A stretch of DNA of 64,000 bases from Macrobrachium rosenbergii (GCF_040412425.1 NC_089777.1:36546537-36610536); one strand, 5' to 3'; shown: positions 24,480 to 35,557, counted from the stretch's first letter. The notes: a model not told the origin generated them from the sequence alone. A program made the numbers and translations.

Positions 24480-25060
24480 AGTCATATGAGACGGAGTTTG
24501 GCGAAGGAAAAACCGATAGGTTATATAAAATTATATGAAACCTACCGATTTATCGAGAATCTTTCCCGGAGACGGAGTTTGGCGGAGGGAAATCGATAGG
24601 CGTATATGAAACCTACCGATCCACCGAGAATCTCCCGGAGAGAGCCCAAACACATTTAAAGAGCGACTATTAATAAGCCACATGAGGCGGAGCTTTGACG
24701 GAGGTAAAACCAACAGGTGTATATGAAACCTACGGATTCATCAGGTAGCCTGCTCGGAGAGAGCATAGCGCATAACGCAACCTGCCGGGTACCAAACGAC
24801 TAATAATAAGCCATATGAGGTGGCGTTTGGCGGAGATAAACCGACTGGTGTAAATAAAACCACGGATTCATCAAGTAGCCTGCTCGGAGAGAGCATAGCG
24901 CATTTTTACAACCTTCCGAGCCAAGAATAAGCCACATGAGGTGGAGTTTGGCGGAGACGAAACCGACAGGTGTATATAAAACCCAGGGTTCATCAAGAAG
25001 TCTGCTCGGGGAGAGCATAGCGCACTTCACAACCTTCCGTGCCAAACTATAAATTCTCCA
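24480..25060 (-). repeat. ~125-bp tandem array at ORF1 exon-1 donor of DIRS C
   Basis: Four to five imperfect units. Each contains ggagagagcatagcgc-like and cggattcatcaagtagcctg-like words plus gaggtggagtttggcggag-like words. Anchors gagcatagcg fall near 24762, 24891 and 25013 (spacing about 129 and 122), with older degenerate units further left. In the minus sense each unit repeats the end of ORF1 exon 1 (LDES) and the start of the following intron. Confidence 0.85.
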
Positions 25061-25152
25061 AAACAGACTGCGCACCGGAATGGGAACTATAGACTCGTGA
25101 CCGCTGGCTTGTTGCAGGATAGCGGAGCATTCCTGCACTTCGACAAAACCAG
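25011..25152 (-). pseudogene. DIRS C ORF1 first-exon relic
   Basis: After an acceptor-like agttttcag the minus strand reads a decayed version of the Cys/His exon of A and B (VQECSAILQQASGHE against GCTAVLQQACGHE in B), ending CAMLSPSRLLDE. Two Cys/His positions survive. Confidence 0.65.
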
Positions 25153-25179
25153 CTGAAAACTTATGAGAAGTGGGCATGC

Positions 25180-27749
25180 TGGAACGGATGCCGGAGCAGA
25201 GTACCGTAGCAGCGACTTAGCCTAGTCAGACCAGGAAAACCCCCGGAGAAAACCGGAGAGAAAACCGGGCTAACAGGACAAAACTCATAGACATAAAAAC
25301 AGAGTCAACGGAACATTCCGGAGCGACCATGTTTTAACAATATGTGACGGATATAAACATAGTGGGAAGGTTATGAACTGTTCGAAGTGGGCGACTCAGA
25401 GCCAAGAGAGGAAAACCCCGAAGGAGGATATCCTGAACGAAGTGATAGCGGTGGGTGGAATAAACGCCGACCGCTAAACACTAAAATCGCCGGAGCAGTA
25501 AGCAAGGAGAGCGCCCAACAAGATAACGAAACACCGAACAGGTAGTAGCAAAATGGAGGGGAAACGCCGAAAGTAAATAAAACAGAAGACAGTTAGGTGG
25601 AAAACGCTAACTGGCCTCGTATGAGATCCCAACAGTGAGGTGCAAACCTGTAGGAAACACCACGAAGGGAAACAGTCGACGTAAAAGGAAGGGGAAAGGA
25701 TATGCCAGGAGGTTGGTAACCCAAAGTAGCGACCAGGGGTGGGACAGCACTCCCCGGGCACCCAGAGATCTCATAGATCCCCTCGCTATGTGAGCTGTGT
25801 TGCACGACAAGAGCGAGAGAAAAGGAGAGGAAGAGCAAAAACCTCTACGGCCAGGAGAGCAAAGAAAGGCAAAAGGAGTGTGAACAGGAGTGGAGAGGGC
25901 ACTCCCGGTCACCTCCAGGTCCAGGTGGAGTGCCAACCGATAAGGTCAGACACACCGAGGGACAACCAATCAATGCAGAGTGAGGGGATGTAGGCTACAG
26001 CACAAAATAAGGATAAATTGCTCTCAAGCCTTGGAAAGATAACAAACCTTGAAAACGAACCAAGGGGAGAGTGAGAGCAAAGGATAAAAGGGGGAGAAGG
26101 GGATTCTCGAAACCACAAAATAATATATATATAGTCGGTAAAAGGAGTGTGAACAGGAGTGGGGAGAGCACTCTGGTCACCATTGGTAAGCAACCCAAAG
26201 AAGGATTGAATAGGATAGGCTACGCAGGTAAAATTCCCTAACTTATTAGGAACATTAGCCTAAGTGAAAAGCCGAAACAGGGAGAGGGTGGACGAGGCAA
26301 TATATCCAAGCCAAAACCAAACAAAGGGAAGCACCAGACATAAAACACATATGTACAGAACGAGATCACAGACATGAAACTCATAACGCACAGATCGAGA
26401 TCGCCCCTCCCTTAACGATTTTTCCCCGAAGGGAAAAAGTGCTATAGCCAACCCCTAGGCCAACCTAACTGAGGCGATGCAAAGGAAGGAAGCCTAGGAG
26501 AGGGGTAAAGGCTAACTAATAACTCAAATAATGCATAATAAAACAAAAATTTTCTATAAGGTACATGTAGGAGGATAGGCAGGCCCAAACACGACATGAA
26601 CGTGAAGGGAAATGGCCGACCTCCAGTTAAATGAAAGTACCCAAAATAATTAACAAAATTCAAAAGCATCCGAGCACAAGGTCAAAACTTAAATGTACCA
26701 ATGAAAATCATGTTCCCATAAGCTTAGAGAAGTGAGAGACTAAAATAAGGCAAAATAAAGCCAAAATAATAAGCGAATAGGCCCAAGGGGGAACCACATA
26801 GCCTAAACAGCAAGACAGCACTTGACCAGGAAGGGAACACAAAATTCACAAAATAAACAAAATTATAAAAACAAAGTAAAAACCGTAACAGTACCAATGA
26901 AAATAAGATCCCCAAAGGCTAAGAGAAGTGTGGGGACAAAATTAAGGCATAATGAAGCCATGATAATAAGAAGACGAATGGGCCCGAGGGGTAGCTCGTA
27001 GTCAAACTCTAAACAGCACTTCTCTTAATGAAGCCAGCTTAAGCTAAACATCACTTCTAAACAGTAATGAAGCCATGATAAAAGCGAATGGGCCGAGGGG
27101 GAGTCATAGCTAAACGCTAAACAGGTGAAACCATGATAAAAGCTCGTAGCCTAAACGCTAAAACATCACTTGAGCCTAAACGCTAAACATCACTACCCGT
27201 AATGAAGCCATGATAAAAGCAAATGCTAAACATCACTACCCGGAAGCCATGATAAAAAGCGAATGAGGGGGTAGCTCAGTAAAGTAAACATCAAACGCTA
27301 AACATCACTACCTGGTAATGAAGCCATGATAAAAAGCGAATGGGACCGAGGGGGTAGCTCGTAGCTAGCCTAAACGAAGCCATGAAACAGCACTTCGAGG
27401 GGTCGTAGTAAAGGGGTACAGAACAAACAAAATTAATCAAACCCACTAAAGTTAGGAATCATTAATTGGGAAAATATCCCAAACAAAAAGGGAAACTAAT
27501 AAATAAAACAAAACAAACGTGCCGACCCAAGACCAAGAGAGGTCAAGAGACGCCATGAGAGGAGATCAAGACGGGCGTTATAAATCCCTTTAATTATTAA
27601 ACTAAAGGAAAATAAGGAGCCTCAATCGCCTAAAAACAATAAAACACTGGTACTCAAGTTGTTGAAGAAGAACCTCATGAGAATGCCATAAAAATGCCAA
27701 AATAGAGCACAAAATAAGGATCACAACGAAATTACGTGTGAATGAAATC
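25180..27749 (-). other. DIRS C 5' leader
   Basis: Non-coding leader, pyrimidine-rich on the coding strand and related to that of A (shared aaaagccgaaacagggaga word near 26262). It includes a self-duplicated piece (gtaaaaggagtgtgaacagg near 25868 and 26139). Confidence 0.55.
26940..27420. repeat. Scrambled short tandem repeats in DIRS C leader
   Basis: Irregular reiteration of the words gaagccatgataaaa, gcgaatgggcccgaggggg, tagctcgtagcctaaacg and ctaaacatcactacc, in variable order and length. At least six copies of the first word are visible. Confidence 0.85.
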
Positions 27750-28055
27750 GTGTGGTAAAAATGGAATACGACTAGTCGACTAGTGTTGCCTTGTGTACAG
27801 TCCGCGAGTAGTGCATGGGCTTGTATCGGCACCTCTCTCGTTGGGACTTTTGACATTGGGAATCTTTATAGGGCAGGGTCCCGTGATTGTGACAATCTCA
27901 CCCTTTACCATGTACGACTTCATTTCTTGGAGCTCGCTCTGGCGGTAGTAACCCCAGCTTTACATTTAGCTTTTCTATGGTATCTAGCAACGGAATTACC
28001 TAGAAATAAGTGCTGAATGGATTATTTCACCGGCTGACACGGGACCCCGATCCAG
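27750..28055 (-). repeat. DIRS C 5' inverted terminal repeat
   Basis: Inverted match to 19809-20150. Outermost bases gatccag abut the AAA triplet at 28056-28058. Confidence 0.9.
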
Positions 28056-28058
28056 AAA

Positions 28059-29098
28059 TTGACACAAATAGTACAAACTCGGACTGTGTCAGCTTCCTCA
28101 AGAGTCCAAGATGCCCTAGCTTTTTGGATTTCATGAAATTTTCAGCTCAGAAAGATGCTAATATTGATCCCGTTAATACACTTTTCTTAGAATCAGACAA
28201 AAGGGAATCTACCCTCAGACAATATGACTCAGCAGTCAAGAAATTAGCACTGTTCCTGAAAGAATCTGAAGCTACAGAAATGACCACGAACCTTGCAATC
28301 TCGTTCTTCAGGTCATTGTTCGAAAAAGGTCTTGCCTCTAGTACCATTACTACAGCCAAATCAGCTTTAACAAAGATATTTTTACATGGCTTTAATATTA
28401 ACTTAACTGATTCTTATTTTTCATCAATTCCTAGAGCATGCGCTCGTTTGAGACCAGCAACCCGTCCACACGTTTCCTGGTTCTTAAATGACGTTCTTAA
28501 ATTAGCATCAGATACTGATAATCAGAATTGTTCATTCTTAAGTCTGTTAAGGAAGACCTTATTCTTAATTAGTTTAGCTTCAGGTGCTAGAATTTCTGAG
28601 CTGTCAGCTCTATCTAGAGAACCGAACCATGTTGATTTCCTCCCGTCAGGAGAAGTTCTGTTAGCCCCAGATCTCAAGTTTCTCGCTAAAAATGAAGATC
28701 CGTGAGATAGGTGGTCCCCATGGAAGGTTGTCCCCCTTCCACAAGACCTGTCATTGTGCCCAGTCTCTACCTTAAAGGCTTATTTAGACAGAACCTCTAA
28801 TATAACTTCAGGTCCTCTTTTTGTGAGAGAAAGTGGAGGAACTATTTCTCTGAAGGCCATCAGACAACAAATCTTGTACTTTATTAAACAAGCTAACCCA
28901 GATTCAGTTCCTAAGGTCCATGATATCAGGGCGGTGGCCACCTCCACTAATTATTTCCATCATATGAATTTTGACGATCTCAAAAAATATACGGGTTGGA
29001 AATCACCTTCGGTGTTCAAACGCCACTACCTCAAATCCCTAGAGGCTCTAAAATTTTCCACAGTGGCGGCAGGAAGCATTGTTCCTTCCTCTGACTGA
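28059..29098 (+). pseudogene. DIRS B tyrosine recombinase
   Basis: Continues element B after insertion C. One frame is open to 28705 and covers the core-binding domain (RESTLRQYDSAVKKLAL, FFRSLFEKGLASSTI) and box I (LASGARISELSALS, catalytic Arg at about 28590). A frame break near 28700 is followed by 28754-29098, holding the HDIRAVATS box (His and second Arg, near 28925) and KRHYLKSLE with the nucleophilic Tyr (near 29025). All four catalytic residues that I can recognise are present; one frameshift separates the halves. Confidence 0.88.
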
Positions 29099-29452
29099 TC
29101 TCACTATGCATTCCTAACTGTTCTGTCACTCTCTCTCTCGCCTACCTGCCTCGTTTACTCCCCTTACCGTCTTCTCTGGGTCAGGCATGCCTCACAGCCT
29201 GATTCCTGACCATGTTGCATATTGTCTATTGTTCCTATTTGTTAGTATTTAAGTCAATTATAACCGTGTTCTGATGTTCTGTATATCATGTTTACTTTGG
29301 GGCATGGTTCCCCCATCTTGTTATTCTCACGTTATTATAGAGATTTTCGGCTTGGGTAATTAAAACTCACTTTTACTAATTGTTTTATTTCTTTCCATCA
29401 CAGTAGTTTTCCAAGAGCTTCACCAAGCTGGTATGTTTAATTCTCTGTTATA

Positions 29453-29545
29453 ATTTCACCGGGTGACACAGGTCAAAGCCCAGAAAAGGGATTTTGACAA
29501 AGGAAAATCTATTTCTGGGGAAGACCTGTGTCACCTGGTGACCCG
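29453..29545 (+). repeat. DIRS B internal complementary region
   Basis: caccgggtgacacaggtcaa ... agcccag is the inverse of the B 5' end. It is joined through AAAA (29484-29487) to gggattttgacaaagg, which is the inverse of the B 3' end. Confidence 0.88.
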
Positions 29546-29920
29546 CCACTATTCCTTCTTTTCCCCCCCCTGGGTAAAATACCAAGCTTGGGGGGTGCTA
29601 ACCTGGAATGACAATATGGCGGCTGAGTTGTTGGTAGTCAGGGAGCTGGTGCGGGCGTTGTAACGGCACCTCGCTCTGGGGGATTTTGAGATTGGGAATA
29701 TCTACAGGGCAGAGGCCTGTGGTAGTGACAACACTCACCCTTTCCTATACACGACTCCATTTTATGGAGCTAGCACTGGGGGTAGTAACCCCAGCATTGC
29801 TTTTAGCTTTTCTCTGGTATGTTTAGCAATGAATTTACCTAGAAATGTGTGCTAGATGGTAATTTCACTGGGTGACACAGGTCTTCCCCCAGAAATAGAT
29901 TTTTCCTTTGTCAAAATCCC
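29546..29920 (+). repeat. DIRS B 3' inverted terminal repeat
   Basis: Inverted partner of 13119-13412. Ends ttttcctttgtcaaaatccc, followed by TTA. Confidence 0.9.
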
Positions 29921-29929
29921 TTAATTATT

Positions 29930-29976
29930 ATTACCCGTATTATTATTATTCGGAAGATGAACCCTATTCATATGGT
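29930..29976 (-). mobile_element. LINE 3' tail fragment
   Basis: The minus strand reads ccatatgaatagggttcatc followed by ttccgaataataataat, the same terminal sequence as the LINE 3' end at 2290-2335. Confidence 0.55.
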
Positions 29977-31199
29977 AAAGTATGCAGCAAAAGTCGTGTG
30001 ACCCAATTTCAGTGATTTTCGTTCAAAAGTCACCAACTAGCAACTCTTACCTTCTTCACATTTTAATGGCACCAAGTTGCAATGACGAAACATTTTGCAA
30101 CTTTGCTCAAAAAAAGATACAGTTCACTAAGCATGGTTTAAAGTATCAGTGCTATATTTTTTTTATCAAAATATCAGCTTGATCATTAACACAGTCATTT
30201 TTAATAACGGTGAATATGAAAGACGTAAATACTTAATGAATTTGGCTTTTTAGCCACCATATTAATTTATTTAATGTGATGAAATTATCGGAGATGTAGT
30301 TGTAGGCATGGTTTAACCAGACATCAGCTGTTTAAATGGCTCAGTTTGCCTCCCCTCACCCTACCTGTAGGCCAAGTGCTCTTCTCACTTCTCGATTATA
30401 TTATTCTTATTAAGCCTATGAAGAAAATAATGACAGAAGTATACCACACCAAGACTGTGGTGGAATTTCACAAATCCTGCTTTATGGTCTTATAGACACC
30501 CTTTATAAGTTACAAAGATTTGACACAACTACATATTGTTGCTATCTGAAATATAGCCTAGTATGTTATAAAACCAATAGCATAGGCCTAGACTCTAGAG
30601 CCATATTATTATTATTATTATTTATAGTACATTGTTGTTGCCATTCTGCAGAATCTGCATACAATAGGTGTGGCTGGTAATGTCCGACCTGATTATAGTC
30701 TTCCATTCCTAAAGTAAAAGTAAAGTAATAAAATTGTATTTCTAATAGCAAAGATTACTCTCCACCTCACTTACTTATTTGCAGTATTTATTTATTTATT
30801 TTTTTCAAATTGAAGAAACCCCTTGGGAGACTAGACCTATGTAGCTTAAGTTATGGCTTGTAATAATTTATTGCAAGTGTTGAAATCATGATCCTGATTA
30901 ACATTTGTTTTACACACAAAACTACAAAAGCAAAAAGAGGTAATAACTTTTAATTCATATCCCAAATGCATCAGTTTTTATCATTATACTATGCTCTTCT
31001 TAACTTTTCTTTTTCACCCCATCGCAACGTCCTCTTACAGTTTCACTGTATCCAGACTGATGGTTCCATGACTCACGGGAGTCACAGTGAGCTGAGGGAT
31101 TCATGCTACAGTAACGTATTTAGTTTTTGTTCTGAAATATTATTGTAGCATAAAATATTTTTAGTTTTCATGATCCAATATATTTCAACGATAAGATTC
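29977..31199. other. AT-rich DNA without gene
   Basis: No coding signal. A short (ATT)n tract lies near 30607-30625. Confidence 0.5.
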
Positions 31200-31680
31200 T
31201 ACATAACAAGTGACCAATTTTTCCCTCATACATGCACGTTTACAAAGTAAAATATAAGATTTAATACCAAGTGGCAACATGAGAACAACGCTTGTCCAGT
31301 ACAAAAATAAAAAAGTCGCACGAGTTTTGTTGCATACTGTACAAGCCCATGGGCCATTGACTTGAAAATTAAAGTTTTCAAAGAATATGGTGCTCATTAG
31401 GAAGTAAGAGAGGGTAAAGGGAAATACAGAAAGAATAGATCTCACTTATTAAAAAGAGAAAATAAATTAATAAAGATAAAAATGTATTAAAATGCAAGGA
31501 GAATACCATTAGGGTAGTAATGCATTGCATCTTCGCTTGAACTTTTGAAGTTCCAATTGCACAACATCCGCAGGGAGACTGTTCCACAGTCCAACGGTAT
31601 GAGGAATAAAGGGCCTCCGGAACTGAGAAGTTCGACAGCAAGGCACATTTACTGCATGTTGGTGCTGCTGTTCAGGTAGG
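31200..31680 (-). mobile_element. 5'-truncated LINE: RT C-terminus plus 3' UTR
   Basis: On the minus strand from about 31680, a frame reads HAVNVPCCRTSQFRRPFIP followed by HTVGLWNSLPADVV and ends KFKRRCNALLP-stop at about 31508. The arrangement F-I-P-x-T-x-x-L-W-N-S-L-P is characteristic of the extreme C-terminus of non-LTR reverse transcriptase ORFs. The downstream part matches the 3' end at 2085-2335. It joins a Tigger transposase fragment at about 31680, consistent with a 5'-truncated insertion into that gene. Confidence 0.7.
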
Positions 31681-32105
31681 CATTCTGTTTCCAGAACAAA
31701 CTTGTCTCATCTACGTTAAACACACGTTCAGCACAGTAACCCTCCTCTCTGATTACCTCAGGCAATGCACTAGGAAATTCACTTGCTGCTTTCTAATTAC
31801 CACTAGCAGCTTCCCCTTGCACCTTAAGGTTATGCAAATTTGCATGGGCCTTAACCACATGAACCAACCTTTGCTAGCCCCAAACTCTTTACTTTCACTT
31901 CCTTCCCCCTTCTCTCTTTTCAAGGTTTCAAACAAACTTGTAGCCTTCTCCTGAATCAACAACAATAGGCTAACTGGGATATGCCGTTGATGCTGGTCTT
32001 CCAGCCAAATCATTGATAATTGTTCCATCTTAATAATGAGACCACTATGCTTCTTTGTAATCACAGTTGATTTCATAGGAGCAGATCCTTTCACATGTTC
32101 AAGTA
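31681..32105 (-). pseudogene. Tigger/pogo-type transposase, middle part
   Basis: Minus-strand remnant of a CENP-B-like (Tigger) transposase: LEHVKGSAPMKSTVITKK, MIWLEDQHQRHIPVS, a block resembling the CENP-B-type DNA-binding domain (ESKEFGASKGWF), then after a frameshift FPSALPEVIREEGY and VFNVDETSLFWK, which holds the first catalytic Asp of the DDE domain. The N-terminal part of the same protein lies across DIRS E at 41420-41607. The rest of the DDE domain is missing, replaced by the LINE fragment. Confidence 0.85.
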
Positions 32106-32345
32106 TGAAGTTTTCATAATAAAACTTAATATTGTAATACTTACCTGAACACCTGAATTAGCCCTTAATTCCACTAGCCCGAACAACTCTCAACTACCCA
32201 TCCCACTATAGTGTATAGTGGGAATTTTAACAGCCAGTGTTACCAACGCTGCAGGTAAAATCTTGTCACTTGAGCTACCTTAACAAATGGTTGGCAGCGC
32301 TGACACAGGTGTGCGTCAACAAGCCCCATTTTCGTCAATTGCTTT
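32106..32345 (-). repeat. DIRS E 3' inverted terminal repeat
   Basis: Inverted match to about 41210-41419, with words cctgaacacctgaattagcc, cagccagtgttaccaacgct and aaaatcttgtcacttgagct. It contains a near-perfect small palindrome, cccactata/tatagtggg (about 32201-32222). Confidence 0.9.
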
Positions 32346-32387
32346 ATTCAAGGTCAAAATTGATTTGGGGAAAGGAGGGTGGGAATC

Positions 32388-32476
32388 ATTCAGGTGTTCA
32401 GGTAAGTATTACAATATTAGTTTTATATTATGAAAACTTCATATTGCAATACACTCCCTGAACACCTGAATTAGCC
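32388..32476 (-). repeat. DIRS E internal complementary region
   Basis: tcaggtgttcaggtaagtat through gaaaacttca is the inverse of the E 3' end. It is fused through TA to ttgcaatacactccctgaac, which matches the E 5' end. Confidence 0.88.
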
Positions 32477-34178
32477 CGATTAACAACATTTAGAGGAGGA
32501 GGGATCAATTTTGTTACACGCCCATTTGACAACCGCAGAGATGGTAGCTCTCACCAATCTGCTCTGCATAAGGTATCCATTTAGCCAAACACTCACCATA
32601 TCAATCAATGGTTTCAGTGAAGAGACATGTTGGAGAGTACTTTGATCGAGTCAGGTCAGTACTCGGCTAGGATACCTGTCTAGTTAAACACTCACCTTAT
32701 CAATTGTTGCTTTTGGTGATGAGACATGATGAAGAGTATTTTGATCGCCCATCAGGTCCGTACTGTCTCAGTCCGTCGACCCCCCATGTGGTTCTTCAGA
32801 ACTTCTCATGTATGGAGGAGTACGGTGACCTCCCATGTGGCTATTCATAGCCTCTCATGTATGGAGGGAAATAAAGCAGTGTGCTGAGCCGCTGATCCTC
32901 CGGATAAGGTCCGACTATCGACGAGCGAAGAAGTATCTCAGTGCCGACGAAATAGCCTAGCCTACTAGAGTACCCCCTTGGACTCTCGTAGGGAAACTAT
33001 CAAAGACTAAGATACTTTAAATGTACTAAACCTAAGTTCCTGTGATTATATTATCACTGTTGCCTGAGAATTCTAAAGACTAAAAGGAATTCCTCTATCT
33101 GGTTAACCTAAGAATCTCCTCACTATGCAAATACCGCATCAGCTAAATAAATGCCCCTAGATAATAGACTTCGCCGCTAACGTGGAGTAAGAGAATAACC
33201 CCCCGCACTAAGCGAATACCAACTCAGCTAAATGAACACACCCTAGATAATAGACTTCGCTGCTACACGTGGACTTAGAGAATAACCCTCTGAACCTCTC
33301 ATGATCTCAGTAAATGAACGTGTTGCCACTACTAAACGCTGTGAGGCAAATCGAACATCTCTAAGTAAAATGAGTAACCACTGAGACGGACTTCCAAGTA
33401 GCTGCTTCAGAATCAGACGGCAGTAAATAATTCCTGGGAAAAGGAAGATGAATTGGACATACCCAATACTGTGTGGTCGGGAAAATACAGAGCTGAAGAC
33501 GACGAAGAACAACCTGAGAAGCCTGGGAAATTCGTCCCTCCGAAAGTAACTCTGACAGTGGATGGAAAGGATTCGCAGAGAGACAGTCGTGTGTGGAAGC
33601 GGAAGGAAGGAATTTTGTAAACCTTTGATAAATAGACTTTAATGCTCCCACCAGACATAAAGATATCTCTGCTGGGTCACCAGTAATGAACACTTGCCGA
33701 TAAAGAACTTTAAATGAACGAGGCAGAGTTTTAACCTCCGACTCTGTCTTCGCTAAACACTGTGAAGACAGACAAATATGTATCATTCTCTACAGGAACC
33801 CAACTGAGAAACACTGAAGCTCGCCCAACCCTTTGCCAAGAAAAGGCAACTTCTTAGTGTCTTAACGTTATAGCTTCAATAGGTTCAAAAGCTGGGAAAA
33901 GCAAGATAAATATTGAAATACTTCCAGTAAGTCCCACTGAAGGGGGACCGAGTCGGGAAAAACAGACGCTCAATCTTAAAAGAACTTAATCATCGATATT
34001 CTTACCTTGAAACTTCAGGAATGTGGAAACTAAATATACACTAATCATTGAGCAGTAGTCAGCAATAGCCGACGAAAGACTCTTGACTTTCCGGAGGAAT
34101 AAAAGAAAATCCGCTATTTTGGCTATGGAAGGTCTAGAGACGGAATGACCTTGATAAACTAACTTTTAATTTCTAACA
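32477..34178 (-). other. DIRS E 3' part, no recognisable domain
   Basis: The expected place for RNase H, methyltransferase-like and recombinase coding in E. A minus frame at 33361-33786 is open for 141 codons, but I cannot match it to a domain. A duplicated ~85-bp unit occurs at about 33140-33215 and 33215-33290 (ctagataatagacttcgc words). Confidence 0.4.
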
Positions 34179-34199
34179 TCCAAATCCCCAGTCCAAAAC

Positions 34200-35240
34200 T
34201 AACACAAGTAGTACAAACTCAGACTGGATCAGCTTCCTCAAAAATTCAAAATGCCCTGGCTTTGTGGACTTAAAGAATTTGCGGCTCAAAGGGATGCTAA
34301 CGTTGATCCTGTCAATACCATGTTCTTGGAATCAGATGAGCGGGTCTCCACTCTTCGGCAGTACGACTCAGCAATTAAGAAGACAGACTCTTTTGAAAGA
34401 ATCTGATACAGTAATGACCATAAATTTGGCAACCCTTTTTAGATCACTGTTTGAGAAGGGTTTAGCCTCTAGTACTGTTACTACAGTCAAGTCGCTTTAG
34501 AAAAGTATTTTTTGTATGGTTTCAAAATCGACCTCACAGATCCTTACTTTTCTTCCATCCCTAAGGCATGTGCACGACTGAGACCAGTAATCCGTCCACA
34601 TACGGTTTCCTGGTTTTTGAATGACGTGTTGAAGTTAGCCTCAGATATCGATAATCAGTCTTGTCCCTACCTTTCCTTATTGAGGAAAACGTTGTTCTTA
34701 GTTAGCCTAGCTTCGGGTGCTAGAATTTCAGAGCTGTCTGCACTCTCTAGGAACCCAACCATGTCGAACTTCCTTCCATCAGGGGAGGTTTTGCTGATTC
34801 CTCACCCTAAATTCCTAGCCAAAATGAAGATCCCTAGAATAGGTGGTCGCTTGGAAAATTCTCCCCTTCCTCAAGACCTGTCCCTGTGTCCAGTTCATAC
34901 ATTGAGGGCTTATTTAGACAGGTCCTCTCACATCTCATCTGGGCCTCTCTTTATCAGGGAAGGGGGTAATATCTCTATGTCTGCTATTAGACAACAAATC
35001 CTTTACTTTATCAAGCAGGCTAATCCTGACTCGGTCCCAAGAGTTCATGATATTAGAGCTGTGGCCACCTCCATTAACTACTTCCATTACATGAATTTCA
35101 CAGATCTTACCAAATACACTGGTTGGAAGTCACCCTTGGTTTTCAAACCTCACTATTTGAAATCCTTAGAAGCTCTTAAATTCTCAGCAGTCGCGGCAGG
35201 GAACGTTGTCCCTCCCTCTGGTACCCTTTCTGATTCCTAG
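34200..35240 (+). pseudogene. DIRS D tyrosine recombinase
   Basis: The N-terminal part is damaged (a small deletion near 34380 and a stop at 34498). From 34512 to 35240 a 242-codon frame is uninterrupted and covers the catalytic domain: box I LASGARISELSALS (Arg, about 34720), HDIRAVATSINYF (His and Arg, about 35045), GWKSPLVF and PHYLKSLE (Tyr, about 35155). Copies A and B have Arg-His-Tyr (RHY) where D has PHY. Catalytic residues are intact, but the protein lacks a usable start. Confidence 0.88.
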
Positions 35241-35557
35241 TCAGTTCTTCCTCCACTGCCTCAGTTATCCCCTTACAGTCATTTCAGTCAGGCGTGCCAT
35301 GACTTTCTCACCTAACCGTGTTATCTGTATATTTGTCTAATTGACACATTTATGTTATAATGTTTTCAATTTTGTATAGTTATTTTGTTTAAGTATATTT
35401 TTTATATTGTCATGTTAATTTTAAGCTCCCATCAGTTTCATTTGTACATTATTTGTTATTATTGCTAGCAATTAAAATTTTTGGTGGACCTTTGGTCTTC
35501 TGTTCTTTACATTTTGTTATCTCTTGCAGTTTAAGAATGATATTTATTTCTCTGTTA

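Larger units (their letters stand above)
19806..28058 (-). mobile_element. DIRS1-like retrotransposon, copy C, nested in B
   Basis: Minus-strand DIRS element of about 8.25 kb with its own terminal repeats and ICR, inserted in copy B. Left boundary ccaaaaa|ggattttgac, right boundary gatccagaaa|ttgacac. Removing 19809-28058 restores an alignment with A and D (ccccagtccaaaac-aacac) with no missing or extra base beyond the shared AAA. It belongs to the same family as A but is far more decayed inside: RT, recombinase and ORF1 are visible only as short blocks in shifting frames, and the leader has expanded tandem repeats. Confidence 0.92.
13116..29922 (+). mobile_element. DIRS1-like retrotransposon, copy B (interrupted by C)
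   Basis: A plus-strand DIRS element of about 8.55 kb once the 8.25-kb insertion C (19809-28055) is discounted. Left terminus TTT+ctgggctttgacctgtg at 13116; right terminus gtcaaaatccc at 29920. Same gene order as A: ORF1 with intron, RT, RNase H, methyltransferase-like region, recombinase, ICR, 3' repeat. The terminal repeats are a distinct subfamily from A/C/D (for example cacaggcctctgccctgtag replaces the corresponding A segment). Frameshifts and stops in ORF1 and RT make it defective. Confidence 0.9.

Noticed and set aside
33361..33786. 141-codon minus ORF as DIRS E recombinase
   Set aside because: Right place but no R, HxxR or Y box visible; left unassigned.
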